Assembly (NCBI GenBank): GCA_910585285.1
Contig: CAJUDL010000001.1
Location: 5,292 to 69,291 of the forward strand
DNA: 64,000 bases
Origin: an uncultured Muribaculaceae bacterium
Lineage (GTDB): Bacteria; Bacteroidota; Bacteroidia; Bacteroidales; Muribaculaceae
Direction of reading: 5' to 3'
Shown here piece by piece: positions 35,758 to 44,684 of the stretch (its first letter is position 1; every line of letters begins with the position of its first letter). A program made the position numbers and the translations under genes. The notes under the pieces are model-generated. The model was not told the DNA's origin and did no database searches. It saw only the letters and a program-made list of their open reading frames with translations.

Positions 35758-36267
35758 TCAGCATTTTTCTTTTTTCAGGAGATCGATGGCGTAGGTGTAG
35801 TCGGGTTCTTCGGTAATCTCTTTGCAGAGGGATGTGCCGATGACTTTACCGTTCTCGTCAATCACTACAAGTGCTCTGGCATACAGTCCGCGTAAGGGAC
35901 CCTCTTCAATAACTACACCATATTCTTTGCCGAAATCGGAGCGGAAGCCGGAGGCTGTGAAAACATTCTCAATACCGTTGATGGTGCAGAACCTCGCGGC
36001 GGCAAAGGGTAGGTCTTCCGACACGCAAAGCACAACTGTATTGTCAAGTTCTGCCGCCTCTTTGTTGAAACGACGCACTGAAGCAGCGCATACGTCAGTG
36101 TCAAGACTTGGGAATATATTGAGCACTACCCGTTTGCCGCGCAAATCCTTGAGGGATATATCTGCGAGGTCTTTTCCTACGAGTGTGAAGAGGGGCGCTT
36201 CGCTGCCCACAGCAGGAAGTGCGCCGGAGAGTTTCACCGGTGCGCCTTTGAAATTAACAGTTTCCAT
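35758..36267 (-). CDS. tpx: Thiol peroxidase
   Basis: A 169-residue atypical 2-Cys peroxiredoxin that reduces peroxides with thioredoxin. The peroxidatic Cys is in FPSLDTDVCAASVRRFN and the resolving Cys in FAAARFCTINGIENVFTASGFR, spaced as in Tpx. It is cytosolic and of full family length. It stands alone between its terminator and a 250-bp non-coding stretch, unrelated to the flanking glycan genes. Confidence 0.95.
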   Translation of the reverse strand: METVNFKGAPVKLSGALPAVGSEAPLFTLVGKDLADISLKDLRGKRVVLNIFPSLDTDVCAASVRRFNKEAAELDNTVVLCVSEDLPFAAARFCTINGIENVFTASGFRSDFGKEYGVVIEEGPLRGLYARALVVIDENGKVIGTSLCKEITEEPDYTYAIDLLKKEKC

Positions 36268-36484
36268 AAATCAGATCTTGTTAGAGGTTTATATTAATTA
36301 GCTAATTTTGAAACAACAATCCCTCGGATTTGGTTTTAAACTAATTTTTAATGTGAAATGTGAAATGTTAAATTTGAAACGGCACTGAAGCATCTTGATG
36401 TTGACGAGGGGTTGAATAGGAGGTTGGCTTTGGTTGTTGAGGCGCGCCAATTTGCCTTTAACCTATTCCCTCTAACCTTTAACC

Positions 36485-36505
36485 TTATCGACATTCGGTC
36501 GATAA
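36485..36505. promoter_or_regulatory. 8-bp dyad upstream of the pullulanase promoter
   Basis: TTATCGAC / GTCGATAA, a perfect inverted repeat with a 5-nt centre, lies 12 bp before the -33 box, the usual place for an activator site. The rest of the stretch 36268-36484 has no gene or other clear signal. Confidence 0.45.
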
Positions 36506-36516
36506 AAAGAAATAGT

Positions 36517-36548
36517 TTTGCTACTTGGGTAAATAATTATTATATTTG
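36517..36548 (+). promoter_or_regulatory. Promoter of the pullulanase-GH31 operon
   Basis: TTTG (36517-36520), 20 bp, then TATATTTG (36541-36548): a full Bacteroidetes consensus. The start point would be near 36555, so the whole of repeat copy B lies in the leader of the mRNA. Confidence 0.7.
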
Positions 36549-36561
36549 CCAATGCTTAACT

Positions 36562-36735
36562 AATTCAACTTTTGCAAGCGGAAAGTTGAAGTTTATAAGT
36601 TTATCGCGCAGTGCGCAGTTTATAAGTTTATTTGTTTGCCGCAATGTTAATATAGAATCCAATTTGAGTCAAACCAGATAAACTTTTAAACTTATAAACT
36701 CTTAAACTTTAAGTTGAAGCTTGCGAAACTTAAAT
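36562..36735 (+). repeat. 174-bp palindromic repeat, copy B
   Basis: The second copy of the element at 19158-19330, here on the plus strand and 20 bp before the pullulanase ATG. The last 59 bp are identical to copy A and the first part nearly so; the centre differs. It contains the GCGCAGTGCGC palindrome and the AGTTTATAAGTTTA / TAAACTTATAAACT inverted repeat. It lies within the inferred 5' leader. Confidence 0.85.
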
Positions 36736-36755
36736 TAACTAACAAATTCAAATAC

Positions 36756-38801
36756 ATGATGAGATCTAAAAGAAATCTGATAGCCATGACGACAGCCGCA
36801 ATCGGTTTGATTTTACCTTTGGGAAATATTAATTGTGTGCCTGCTTTTGCGCAAAGTGCGTATGATGCGCAATTTGTGGATTATCCTACGTATTCAGGTG
36901 ATGACCTTGAACTCACCGTGAATTCTTCGGGCACTCATTTCCGTCTTTGGAGTCCGAAGGCTCAGGATGTTGTGGTGAATCTTTATGACAATGGTCACAC
37001 GGGCGCTGCTTACAAGACGCTTCCCATGAAGCAGGATGCCGCAACGGGCACATGGACAGCTTCCGTGCCGGAACAACTTTATGGCAAATTCTACACCTTC
37101 AAGGTGAAGCATAACGGCAAGTGGCTTGCCGAGACACCCGGTGTGTGGGCAAAAGCTGTCGGAGTGAATGGTAAACGCGCAGCAATCATAGATTTTGCAA
37201 AGACCAATCCCGATGGATGGAACAGCGATAAAGGTCCGGAAGTGAAGAATTTTTCAGATGTGATTGTGTATGAGATGCATCATCGCGACATGTCGATGCA
37301 TCCCTCATCCGGAATCGCCAACAAAGGAAAGTTCCTTGCTCTCACCGAGCCGGGCACAACTACTCCACAGGGAGAGAAAACCGGTATCGATCATCTCAAA
37401 GAGTTGGGCGTTACGCACGTGCACATACTTCCGTCTTATGACTATAATTCTGTAGACGAAACCAATCTGCAGAAAAACACCTATAACTGGGGGTATGATC
37501 CGCAGAACTATAATGCTCCCGAGGGATCATATTCCACAAATCCTTCTGATCCCGCTACCCGTGTGCGGGAGATGAAGGAGATGATAAAGGCTCTTCATGA
37601 TGCCGGAATTGGCGTGATCATGGATGTGGTGTACAACCATACGGCAGAAAACGATGGATCGAATTTTGAACTCACAGCTCCCGGTTACTACCACCGTCAT
37701 TGGGATGACGGCAAATATTCGGATGCCTCGGGTTGTGGCAACGAAACATCTTCCGACCTAAAACAGACTTCCGATTATATCGTTAATTCCGTGAAATATT
37801 GGGCTGACGAATATCATATCGACGGTTTCCGTTTCGACCTCATGGCTATTCACGACACAGAGACAATGAACCGTGTAGCCGCCGAGTTGAAGAAGATCAA
37901 TCCTTCCATATTCGTATATGGAGAGGGTTGGACAGCGGGGGATTCACCACTTGCCAAGGATCGCCGCGCATTGAAGGAGAATGTATCGAAGATGACAGAT
38001 ATCGCAGTTTTTTCAGATGATTTGCGTGATGCCGTGAAAGGTCATTATACTGACGCTGCGGATCGCGGATTCGCTACCGGCAAGCCGGGTCTTGAAGAGA
38101 CTGTGAAGATTTGTATTGTTGCAGCCACGGCGCATCCACAGGTGGATTATTCGAAGGGAAACAATTCCAAATTCGCGTATGCGAAGTCTCCGGAGATGAT
38201 TGTGAACTATGTGTCGTGTCACGATGACCTTTGCCTCACCGACAAGCTCAAGAAATCAATGGCTGGCGAGAGCGAGGATAATATGCTGAATGCCGCCAAA
38301 CTTGCACAGACAATAGTGTTTACTTCGCAGGGCACACCGTTTATGTTTGCCGGCGAGGAGGTTTTCCGCGACAAGAAAGGTGTTCACAATTCATATAAGA
38401 GCCCCGATTCGATAAATGCCATTGACTGGAGCAACAAGGCGAAGTATAAGGATCTTTTTGAATATTATCAGAATCTTATCAAATTGCGTAAGGAGCATCC
38501 TGCTTTCCGCATGACTTCTGCTGAGGATATTGCCCGTCATCTTGTATTCGATAAGATAGATTCCAAGAAGACTCCCAACCTTATCTCTTACTCATTGAAA
38601 GATAACGCCAACGGAGATGACTGGAAGGAGATAAAGGTAATATTCAATGGCGCATCCAATCCTCAAACCGTCAACGTGAAGAAGGGAAAATGGGTGATTG
38701 TGGCTAAAGACGGGAAGTTTACCGATCCGGCGGAGACTACACTCTTCAACGGTGGCAAGGTTGAACTTGCTCCGTACTCTGCATTAATTTTAAGAAATTA
38801 A
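36756..38801 (+). CDS. pulA: Type I pullulanase (GH13), secreted
   Basis: A 681-residue debranching enzyme that hydrolyses alpha-1,6 links in pullulan and branched starch. The frame is open from a TTG at 36714, inside the repeat, but the ATG at 36756 is chosen because a signal peptide follows it (about 1-33, ending PAFA). A CBM48-like domain (about 45-145) precedes the GH13 barrel. The type I signature YNWGYDPQNYNAPEGSY is present, as are the catalytic Asp in DGFRFDLMAIHD, Glu in YGEGWTAGD and the conserved His-Asp in YVSCHDDLCL, where the usual HDN is HDD. It pairs with the GH31 gene 21 bp downstream for alpha-glucan use. Confidence 0.92.
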   Translation: MMRSKRNLIAMTTAAIGLILPLGNINCVPAFAQSAYDAQFVDYPTYSGDDLELTVNSSGTHFRLWSPKAQDVVVNLYDNGHTGAAYKTLPMKQDAATGTWTASVPEQLYGKFYTFKVKHNGKWLAETPGVWAKAVGVNGKRAAIIDFAKTNPDGWNSDKGPEVKNFSDVIVYEMHHRDMSMHPSSGIANKGKFLALTEPGTTTPQGEKTGIDHLKELGVTHVHILPSYDYNSVDETNLQKNTYNWGYDPQNYNAPEGSYSTNPSDPATRVREMKEMIKALHDAGIGVIMDVVYNHTAENDGSNFELTAPGYYHRHWDDGKYSDASGCGNETSSDLKQTSDYIVNSVKYWADEYHIDGFRFDLMAIHDTETMNRVAAELKKINPSIFVYGEGWTAGDSPLAKDRRALKENVSKMTDIAVFSDDLRDAVKGHYTDAADRGFATGKPGLEETVKICIVAATAHPQVDYSKGNNSKFAYAKSPEMIVNYVSCHDDLCLTDKLKKSMAGESEDNMLNAAKLAQTIVFTSQGTPFMFAGEEVFRDKKGVHNSYKSPDSINAIDWSNKAKYKDLFEYYQNLIKLRKEHPAFRMTSAEDIARHLVFDKIDSKKTPNLISYSLKDNANGDDWKEIKVIFNGASNPQTVNVKKGKWVIVAKDGKFTDPAETTLFNGGKVELAPYSALILRN

Positions 38802-38822
38802 TATCTATCAATACCTAACTAA

Positions 38823-41447
38823 ATGAAACAATTTCTGATTGCCATGATTATGGCTGTGTTAACATTGCCGACAATGCTCGCCAACACTTCGGAGGTTCAG
38901 AATCCGAAGGCTGACGACAAGGCTGTTGTGGTTGCGGGGAATGCACGTTTCACCGTGTTGACTCCGCGTCTTATCCGTATGGAATGGAGCGATGACGGGA
39001 AATTTGAAGACAATAAGTCGCTGACGTTCGTGAACCGCAATCTTCCGGTGCCCAGGTTTAAGGTCGCTCAGAAGGGAAACAAGACCAACATCACCACCGA
39101 TTTCCTGACCCTACGTTATAACAATGACGGAAAAGAATTCAATGAGAAGAATCTTGAGGTAAAGATTAAGAACGGGAAGAAACAGATCGTGTGGCATCCG
39201 GGAATGCAAGACGATGGAAACCTTTTAGGCACATGCCGCACGCTCGACGGAGCTGACGGATATGACTTAAAGAATGGTCCCCTTGAGCAGGGTATCGTAT
39301 CAAGAAACGGCTGGGCATTGGTTGATGACAGCAAGAACCATATTCTTGTTCCTGACGATTCACATTGGAAAGAGTGGGTGACGGTGCGTCCGGATGGCAA
39401 CCGTCGGGATCTCTATCTTTTTGCTTATGGCAATGATTACAAACAGGCTCTTGCCGACTATCAGAAGGTGGCAGGCAGGGCTCCGCTCCCTCCCAAATAT
39501 ACTTTCGGCTACTGGTGGAGCCGCTACTGGCAATATTCCGACAATGAGTTCAAGGATCTTGTGGATAAACTCAAGTCGATGGATATGCCTCTTGATGTGC
39601 TTATCGTTGACATGGACTGGCATGATACGTTCGGTCTTAAGTCGAAGAATTCCGCCAAGGATGAATACGGACAGCGTATTGGCTGGACCGGGTATACATG
39701 GCAGAAGGAACTTTTCCCCAATCCGCAGAATTTCTTGAAATGGGTGAAGAAAGAGAACCTGAAAACCGCGCTAAATCTCCATCCCGCCTCCGGCATACAG
39801 CCATATGAGGCGGCATACAAGGATTTCGTGAAGGATTATCAGTGGAAAGATACCACAAAGAGTGTGCCTTTCCATATCGACGAGACAAAATGGGCTGACT
39901 CTTATTTCAAGACCGTGCTCGAACCGATGGAACGAGATGGCGTTGATTTCTGGTGGCTCGACTGGCAGCAGTGGAAGGAATCGAAGTTTACCCCCGGATT
40001 GTCAAATACGTTCTGGCTTAACCATGTCTTCTTCAATCATGCCAAAGAGAAAGCCGGCAACGAGCGTCCCTTCATCTATCACCGCTGGGGAGGACTGGGC
40101 AGTCACCGCTATCCACTCGGATTCTCGGGCGATACGTTCATTTCGTGGGAGACTCTGAAATTCCTCCCTTATTTCACTTCTACCGCTTCGAACGTGAATT
40201 ACGGTTATTGGGGGCATGACATCGGCGGACACATGTTCAAGAAGAAACCCGGCGTAACAGATCCGGAACTTTATCTCCGCTGGCTGCAGTATGGTGTGTT
40301 CACTCCGATCTTCAAGACACACTCCACAAAAGATCGTAACATCATCCGCTATTTCTGGGCTTTCCCGGATTATTTGTTTGACATGCGCGATGCCCTTAAG
40401 CTGAGATATGCTCTCGCACCCTATATCTACAATGCAGCGCGTGAAAACTATGACACGGGTGTTGCCATGACGCGTCCGATGTATTATGAGTATCCCGCTC
40501 TTGATGAGGCATACAATCATCCCGAACAGTTCTTCTTCGGTTCGGATATCATGACTGCACCAATCGGTAATCCTGTGGACTCCGTTTCTGGACTTGCCGA
40601 GCGTAAGATCTGGTTCCCTGAAGGAAAATGGTATGATTTTGCCACAGGGGAAATGATAGAAGGTAACAATGAGAAGGTACTGGAATACACATTGTCGGAA
40701 AATCCGTTCTACGTGAAGGCAGGCGCCATCCTCCCGATGAATCCCGATAAGGTGAAGAACCTTCAGATACCTTGCGACACACTTGTGCTTACCTTCATCC
40801 CGGGAGCCGACGGAACATTGCGCCACTATGAAGATGACGGAATCTCCAACGACTATGACAAATCGTTTGCAATTACCAATGTTTCTAAAGTAATGACCGT
40901 AAACAGTCAGAAGGTAAAGATTGCGGCAAGGGAAGGATCTTATAAGGACGCTCCTGCAGCGAGAAGTTACGAGTTGCGCTTCCCGGCAACATTGCCTCCA
41001 AGCAAGGTTGTGGTAGATGGTAAGGAATACAAATATTCCCGTTTCCCGGAAGCCGGCAACTGGACTTACGACGGCTATTCATTGCAGCCCGTGGTATATA
41101 CCGATGCACTTCCTGTAAATAAGGATATAGTAGTGGAGTTGATATACAACGAAGGCAATGGAGAATCTCCACAGCTCTATGGCAAGAAGGGAATCTTCAA
41201 TCGTTGCAAGGATCTGACCGTTCTCTTCAAGGAAGAGCAGGGAATGCACGGAGAAGGGATGAAGATGCTTCCGGAGGAATATCTGAAAGTTTCGCAGTGT
41301 CCGAACTTCATACTCGAAGATCCGGCTAACATCGGCATGTATCTTAAGAACTTCGACGAGAACCGCGCAAATCTCTATAACGTGACTGACGCCATGACAA
41401 TCATCAGCGACGGTTTCAAGAGTCGTCTCCGCTCCCAGATAAAATAG
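38823..41447 (+). CDS. GH31 alpha-glucosidase, secreted
   Basis: An 874-residue protein with a signal peptide (about 1-20), an N-terminal beta domain (about 35-210) and a GH31 barrel. Visible blocks are LIVDMDWHDTFG, the nucleophile in DFWWLDWQQW, the acid/base in LGFSGDTFISW, and WGHDIGGH. C-terminal beta domains, including a DUF5110-like one, end near residue 780. A further roughly 95-residue tail is not typical of the family and was not recognised. It should release glucose from the non-reducing end of maltooligosaccharides produced by the pullulanase encoded upstream. A strong terminator follows. Confidence 0.9.
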   Translation: MKQFLIAMIMAVLTLPTMLANTSEVQNPKADDKAVVVAGNARFTVLTPRLIRMEWSDDGKFEDNKSLTFVNRNLPVPRFKVAQKGNKTNITTDFLTLRYNNDGKEFNEKNLEVKIKNGKKQIVWHPGMQDDGNLLGTCRTLDGADGYDLKNGPLEQGIVSRNGWALVDDSKNHILVPDDSHWKEWVTVRPDGNRRDLYLFAYGNDYKQALADYQKVAGRAPLPPKYTFGYWWSRYWQYSDNEFKDLVDKLKSMDMPLDVLIVDMDWHDTFGLKSKNSAKDEYGQRIGWTGYTWQKELFPNPQNFLKWVKKENLKTALNLHPASGIQPYEAAYKDFVKDYQWKDTTKSVPFHIDETKWADSYFKTVLEPMERDGVDFWWLDWQQWKESKFTPGLSNTFWLNHVFFNHAKEKAGNERPFIYHRWGGLGSHRYPLGFSGDTFISWETLKFLPYFTSTASNVNYGYWGHDIGGHMFKKKPGVTDPELYLRWLQYGVFTPIFKTHSTKDRNIIRYFWAFPDYLFDMRDALKLRYALAPYIYNAARENYDTGVAMTRPMYYEYPALDEAYNHPEQFFFGSDIMTAPIGNPVDSVSGLAERKIWFPEGKWYDFATGEMIEGNNEKVLEYTLSENPFYVKAGAILPMNPDKVKNLQIPCDTLVLTFIPGADGTLRHYEDDGISNDYDKSFAITNVSKVMTVNSQKVKIAAREGSYKDAPAARSYELRFPATLPPSKVVVDGKEYKYSRFPEAGNWTYDGYSLQPVVYTDALPVNKDIVVELIYNEGNGESPQLYGKKGIFNRCKDLTVLFKEEQGMHGEGMKMLPEEYLKVSQCPNFILEDPANIGMYLKNFDENRANLYNVTDAMTIISDGFKSRLRSQIK

Positions 41448-41468
41448 CTTCGCAGACAATTGTTTTCT

Positions 41469-41517
41469 AAAAAGCATTCGCTATGATTCCCAATGGAATT
41501 ACAGCGAATGCTTTTTT
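41469..41517 (+). terminator. Terminator of the pullulanase-GH31 operon
   Basis: Stem AAAAAGCATTCGCT / AGCGAATGCTTTTT with a roughly 20-nt loop and a T-run, 21 bp after the GH31 stop. Confidence 0.85.
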
Positions 41518-41656
41518 ATAGTGCTAAGGATTTATGATTGTAGGAATTAGGTTGGTTGTAGTCGTGATTCAAGAAATGATTTTAAACAAAATTATGTTTA
41601 TTAATGTTAAATAGATAATGACTATCAAAACAAGTGTTATCTTAAATTTAAATAGT

Positions 41657-42409
41657 ATGAAAAAGATCTTATTGTCTCTTTTTGTTATTGCCGGTGTTTT
41701 ATCGGCATCAGCCCAAGGTCGTATTTTCAATAATCCCGATAATAAACCCTATTTCGGGCTTCGTGCCACTCTCGACGTGCCGACACCATGCAACTTCAAC
41801 CTTAATGATTATGAAGATCATTATACTCTGTCGAAGAAAGTGTTTGATGCCGGTGTCGGTTTCAGCGTAGGCGGTGTGTATAATATCCCGATCGTGGCAA
41901 ACTTCTATATTGAGCCGGGATTAAGTTTCTATTATAACGCCATGCCAATCAAAACAGATGATATAGATGATATTCTTGATGAGTTGGAAGAGGTTGGCGG
42001 AGAGCTTGTGTGCCATTCCGTTCGTCAGTCGGGTATGCGTATTCCGGTAGCATTCGGATATCATTTCGATTTCACGAGAGATTTCAATGTTGCGGTTTAT
42101 ATGGGACCTGTGATCAATCTCGGTTTCTCTATGGATTATTACATCAAGGCGAAAGTTAAAGATATAGAAGTTAAGGAAACTGGGTCGATGTATAAAGCCG
42201 AGTATCCTGATAAGGACGACCGTTTCAACAGATTTAATTTAGATTGGAGGATTGGTGTCGGTGTCAACTATAAGAACTTCTTCGGTGGTTTAAGCGGAGA
42301 TATAGGTATGACAAATGCCTATCACGTAGCTAAAGACAACAAACGTTTTTATTCTGCGAGCTATCACCAGAATCTTTTCCAACTCACTGTTGGTTATAAT
42401 TTCAAATAA
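41657..42409 (+). CDS. Outer-membrane beta-barrel (porin-like) protein
   Basis: A 250-residue protein; the in-frame ATG at 41618 is rejected because the signal peptide begins at 41657 (MKKILLSLFVIAGVLSASAQ). The rest is a chain of amphipathic beta strands with Gly and aromatic residues, ending in LFQLTVGYNFK, whose terminal Phe-x motif suits BAM insertion. It resembles the PF13568-type small barrels common in Bacteroidetes. The role is unknown. It is a single gene between two terminators. Confidence 0.75.
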   Translation: MKKILLSLFVIAGVLSASAQGRIFNNPDNKPYFGLRATLDVPTPCNFNLNDYEDHYTLSKKVFDAGVGFSVGGVYNIPIVANFYIEPGLSFYYNAMPIKTDDIDDILDELEEVGGELVCHSVRQSGMRIPVAFGYHFDFTRDFNVAVYMGPVINLGFSMDYYIKAKVKDIEVKETGSMYKAEYPDKDDRFNRFNLDWRIGVGVNYKNFFGGLSGDIGMTNAYHVAKDNKRFYSASYHQNLFQLTVGYNFK

Positions 42410-42526
42410 TAAATTCTTACATACATAGTGCGAGACACGAGGCTGGTTCTCTTCGTATAGATGACTCAATCTCTGTCTATCGTTCAATTTCTGGTGACAC
42501 TACTTTGAAGAGAAGCAAATCACAAG

Positions 42527-42561
42527 AAACTCCTGATTCTATTTGGAAATCAGGAGTTTTT
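42527..42561 (+). terminator. Terminator downstream of the porin-like gene
   Basis: Stem AAACTCCTGATT / AATCAGGAGTTT, 9-nt loop, followed by T-rich sequence. The rest of the 373-bp gap holds only the promoter box of the next operon. Confidence 0.8.
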
Positions 42562-42627
42562 CTTTCAACTAAACGCAAAATTAGGAGTAAAAATTTATTT
42601 GATATGTTATATTTCAATTATTATTCT

Positions 42628-42635
42628 TATCTTTG
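42628..42635 (+). promoter_or_regulatory. -7 box upstream of the restriction-modification operon
   Basis: TATCTTTG matches TAnnTTTG about 148 bp before the mod start. A TTTG lies at 42598-42601, but the 26-bp spacing is too long, so only the -7 box supports the call. Confidence 0.4.
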
Positions 42636-42782
42636 CACATGTCATCAATTGTTTTGATGAGTCTTAAAATAACCACATATCATAACACCGTTAAAGATGA
42701 ATGAGATTAGTGGGAATCAATTGCAATAAACTGAAACTTGAATAGGTTATTTTATAATGGTAAAAATAGGAAAATCTGACAG

Positions 42783-44681
42783 ATGGATATGAAGGAAAAT
42801 ATTCAGACTCCTCATGTGGAAAGGATTAAAATACTTCAATCGTTAATGCCAGAAGTCTTTGATGAAGGAAAGATCGATTGGGATAAGCTAAAAGCAACAT
42901 TGGGAGAAGATATCAATTTTTCCAATGAGCGTTATGTGCTGAATTGGGCTGGGAAAAGTGATGCTTTTCGAGTAATGCAGCGCCCTGCATCCGCGACACT
43001 TGTCCCTTGTCGAGAGGAGTCTGTTAATTTTGACAATACGCATAACATATTCATAGAGGGTGAGAATATGGAAGTACTTAAAGTGCTTCAAAGGAGCTAT
43101 TTTGCAAAGGTGAAAATGATCTACATAGATCCTCCTTATAATACAGGCAATGACTCTTTTATATATTCTGACAAATTCTCCGAAAGCAAGGAAGAATATA
43201 TGCGTCGTATTGGAGACAAGGATAAGGACGGTTATATGATTCGAGACGCAATGTTTCGTAAAAATAGTAAAGAGAACGGGCACTATCATAGTAATTGGCT
43301 TAATATGATGATGCCTCGCCTTTACCTTGCTAAGAGTCTGTTACGTGAAGATGGTGTGATATTTGTTTCCATTGATGATAATGAAGTACATAACTTACGT
43401 TTGCTTATGAATGAGATTTTTGGGGAAGAGAATTTCGTAGCAGATATAATATGGGAAAAACGATACACAAGGAATAATGATGCAAAATTAATTGCATCGC
43501 TATACGACCATAATCTTCTTTATCGGAAGAGTGAGTCTTTAAATATTTTAAGAGAGCAACGAAGTGAAAAGACCAACTCTATATATTCAAATCCAGATAA
43601 TGATCCAAGAGGTTTGTGGACAAGCGTTTTATACACAAGTCAGAGAACAAAAGAACAAAGACCAAATTTGTCTTATGAAATAATTAATCCATTTAATCAA
43701 AAAAAAATAATTCATCCTATCAATGCATGGAAATATAGCTATGAACAATACCTATCCCATCTGAAAGAGAATCGTTTATGGTGGGGAACAAAAGGAGAAA
43801 ACACATATCCAAGATTAAAAAGGTTCCTTTCTGAATTAGAAGATGGAGTCGTTCCAGTTAATTTATGGAACTATAAAGAGACTGGAACATCAGATGAAGG
43901 GACAAAGGAAGTTGATGCTTTGTTGGGAAAAGGTGTTTTTGACTATCCTAAACCCAAGTCATTAATAATGCGTATGTTGAAGATGTGTACAAGAAAGGAT
44001 GACATAGTCCTTGACTTTTTTGCAGGTAGCGGTACAACCGCTCATGCTGTAATGCAACTTAACAAAGAAGATGGGGGCAATCGTAAATATATCTGCATTC
44101 AACTCCCAGAAAAATGCGATGAAAAGAGTGTGGCTTATAAAGTAGGATATAAGACCATTGCTGAAATAACCAAAGAACGTATTCGCCAAGCAGGTACAAA
44201 GATATGTGCAGAAGTAGAAGCCGAGAGATACAAACAAAAAGAACAACTCCAGTTTGATGATTCGAGGACTATTCCTATGCCTGATCTTGGATTCAAAGTG
44301 TTTAAACTGGGGGATAGCAATTTCAAACAATGGGCAGAGATAAAAGCTTCAGAAAAAAGGAAATGGAAAGAAATGACAATTGAGTTCTTAGATCCTGTTG
44401 TAGAAACAGCTACTACATCTAATATGTTATATGAGTTGCTGTTGAAATATGGTAAGAGCTTGAATAGTATTGTAGATCATAAGTGCGGCTATTTTGCCAT
44501 AAATGGTAAAGAGCTATATCTTATGCTTGAGAACGCAACCCAACAAGTGATTGATGCAGTACTTGCAGAAAAACCTAATAAGGTTATTGCCCTTGATCGT
44601 CTGTTTAAAGGTAATGACCAGTTGAAAACAAACACGGTTCTGCAAATGAGGGATGCGGGCATAGAATTTAAAACGATATGA
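42783..44681 (+). CDS. mod: Type III restriction-modification methyltransferase (Mod)
   Basis: A 632-residue beta-class DNA N6-adenine methyltransferase: the catalytic motif DPPYNTGN (residues 116-123) precedes the SAM-binding motif DFFAGSGTT (411-419), with the target recognition region between them. Mod modifies one strand of an asymmetric site and guides the Res subunit. The middle, about residues 220-400 (43440-43980), is visibly more AT-rich than the ends, as expected where recognition domains are exchanged. An ATG at 42789 is an alternative start. It is separated by only 3 bp from the next gene; its usual partner res lies 3.7 kb further on in the same operon. Confidence 0.93.
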   Translation: MDMKENIQTPHVERIKILQSLMPEVFDEGKIDWDKLKATLGEDINFSNERYVLNWAGKSDAFRVMQRPASATLVPCREESVNFDNTHNIFIEGENMEVLKVLQRSYFAKVKMIYIDPPYNTGNDSFIYSDKFSESKEEYMRRIGDKDKDGYMIRDAMFRKNSKENGHYHSNWLNMMMPRLYLAKSLLREDGVIFVSIDDNEVHNLRLLMNEIFGEENFVADIIWEKRYTRNNDAKLIASLYDHNLLYRKSESLNILREQRSEKTNSIYSNPDNDPRGLWTSVLYTSQRTKEQRPNLSYEIINPFNQKKIIHPINAWKYSYEQYLSHLKENRLWWGTKGENTYPRLKRFLSELEDGVVPVNLWNYKETGTSDEGTKEVDALLGKGVFDYPKPKSLIMRMLKMCTRKDDIVLDFFAGSGTTAHAVMQLNKEDGGNRKYICIQLPEKCDEKSVAYKVGYKTIAEITKERIRQAGTKICAEVEAERYKQKEQLQFDDSRTIPMPDLGFKVFKLGDSNFKQWAEIKASEKRKWKEMTIEFLDPVVETATTSNMLYELLLKYGKSLNSIVDHKCGYFAINGKELYLMLENATQQVIDAVLAEKPNKVIALDRLFKGNDQLKTNTVLQMRDAGIEFKTI

Positions 44682-44684
44682 AAT

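Noticed and set aside
36412..36681. 89-codon frame upstream of pullulanase
   Set aside because: It crosses the consensus promoter and repeat copy B and has no protein-like features.
36714..36755. TTG-started 14-residue extension of the pullulanase
   Set aside because: It is translated from the end of the repeat element and would place 14 residues before a normal signal peptide; the ATG at 36756 is a better start.
40002..40826. 274-codon open frame antisense to the GH31 gene
   Set aside because: It lies fully inside a conserved catalytic gene, has no promoter or domain, and is explained by codon bias.
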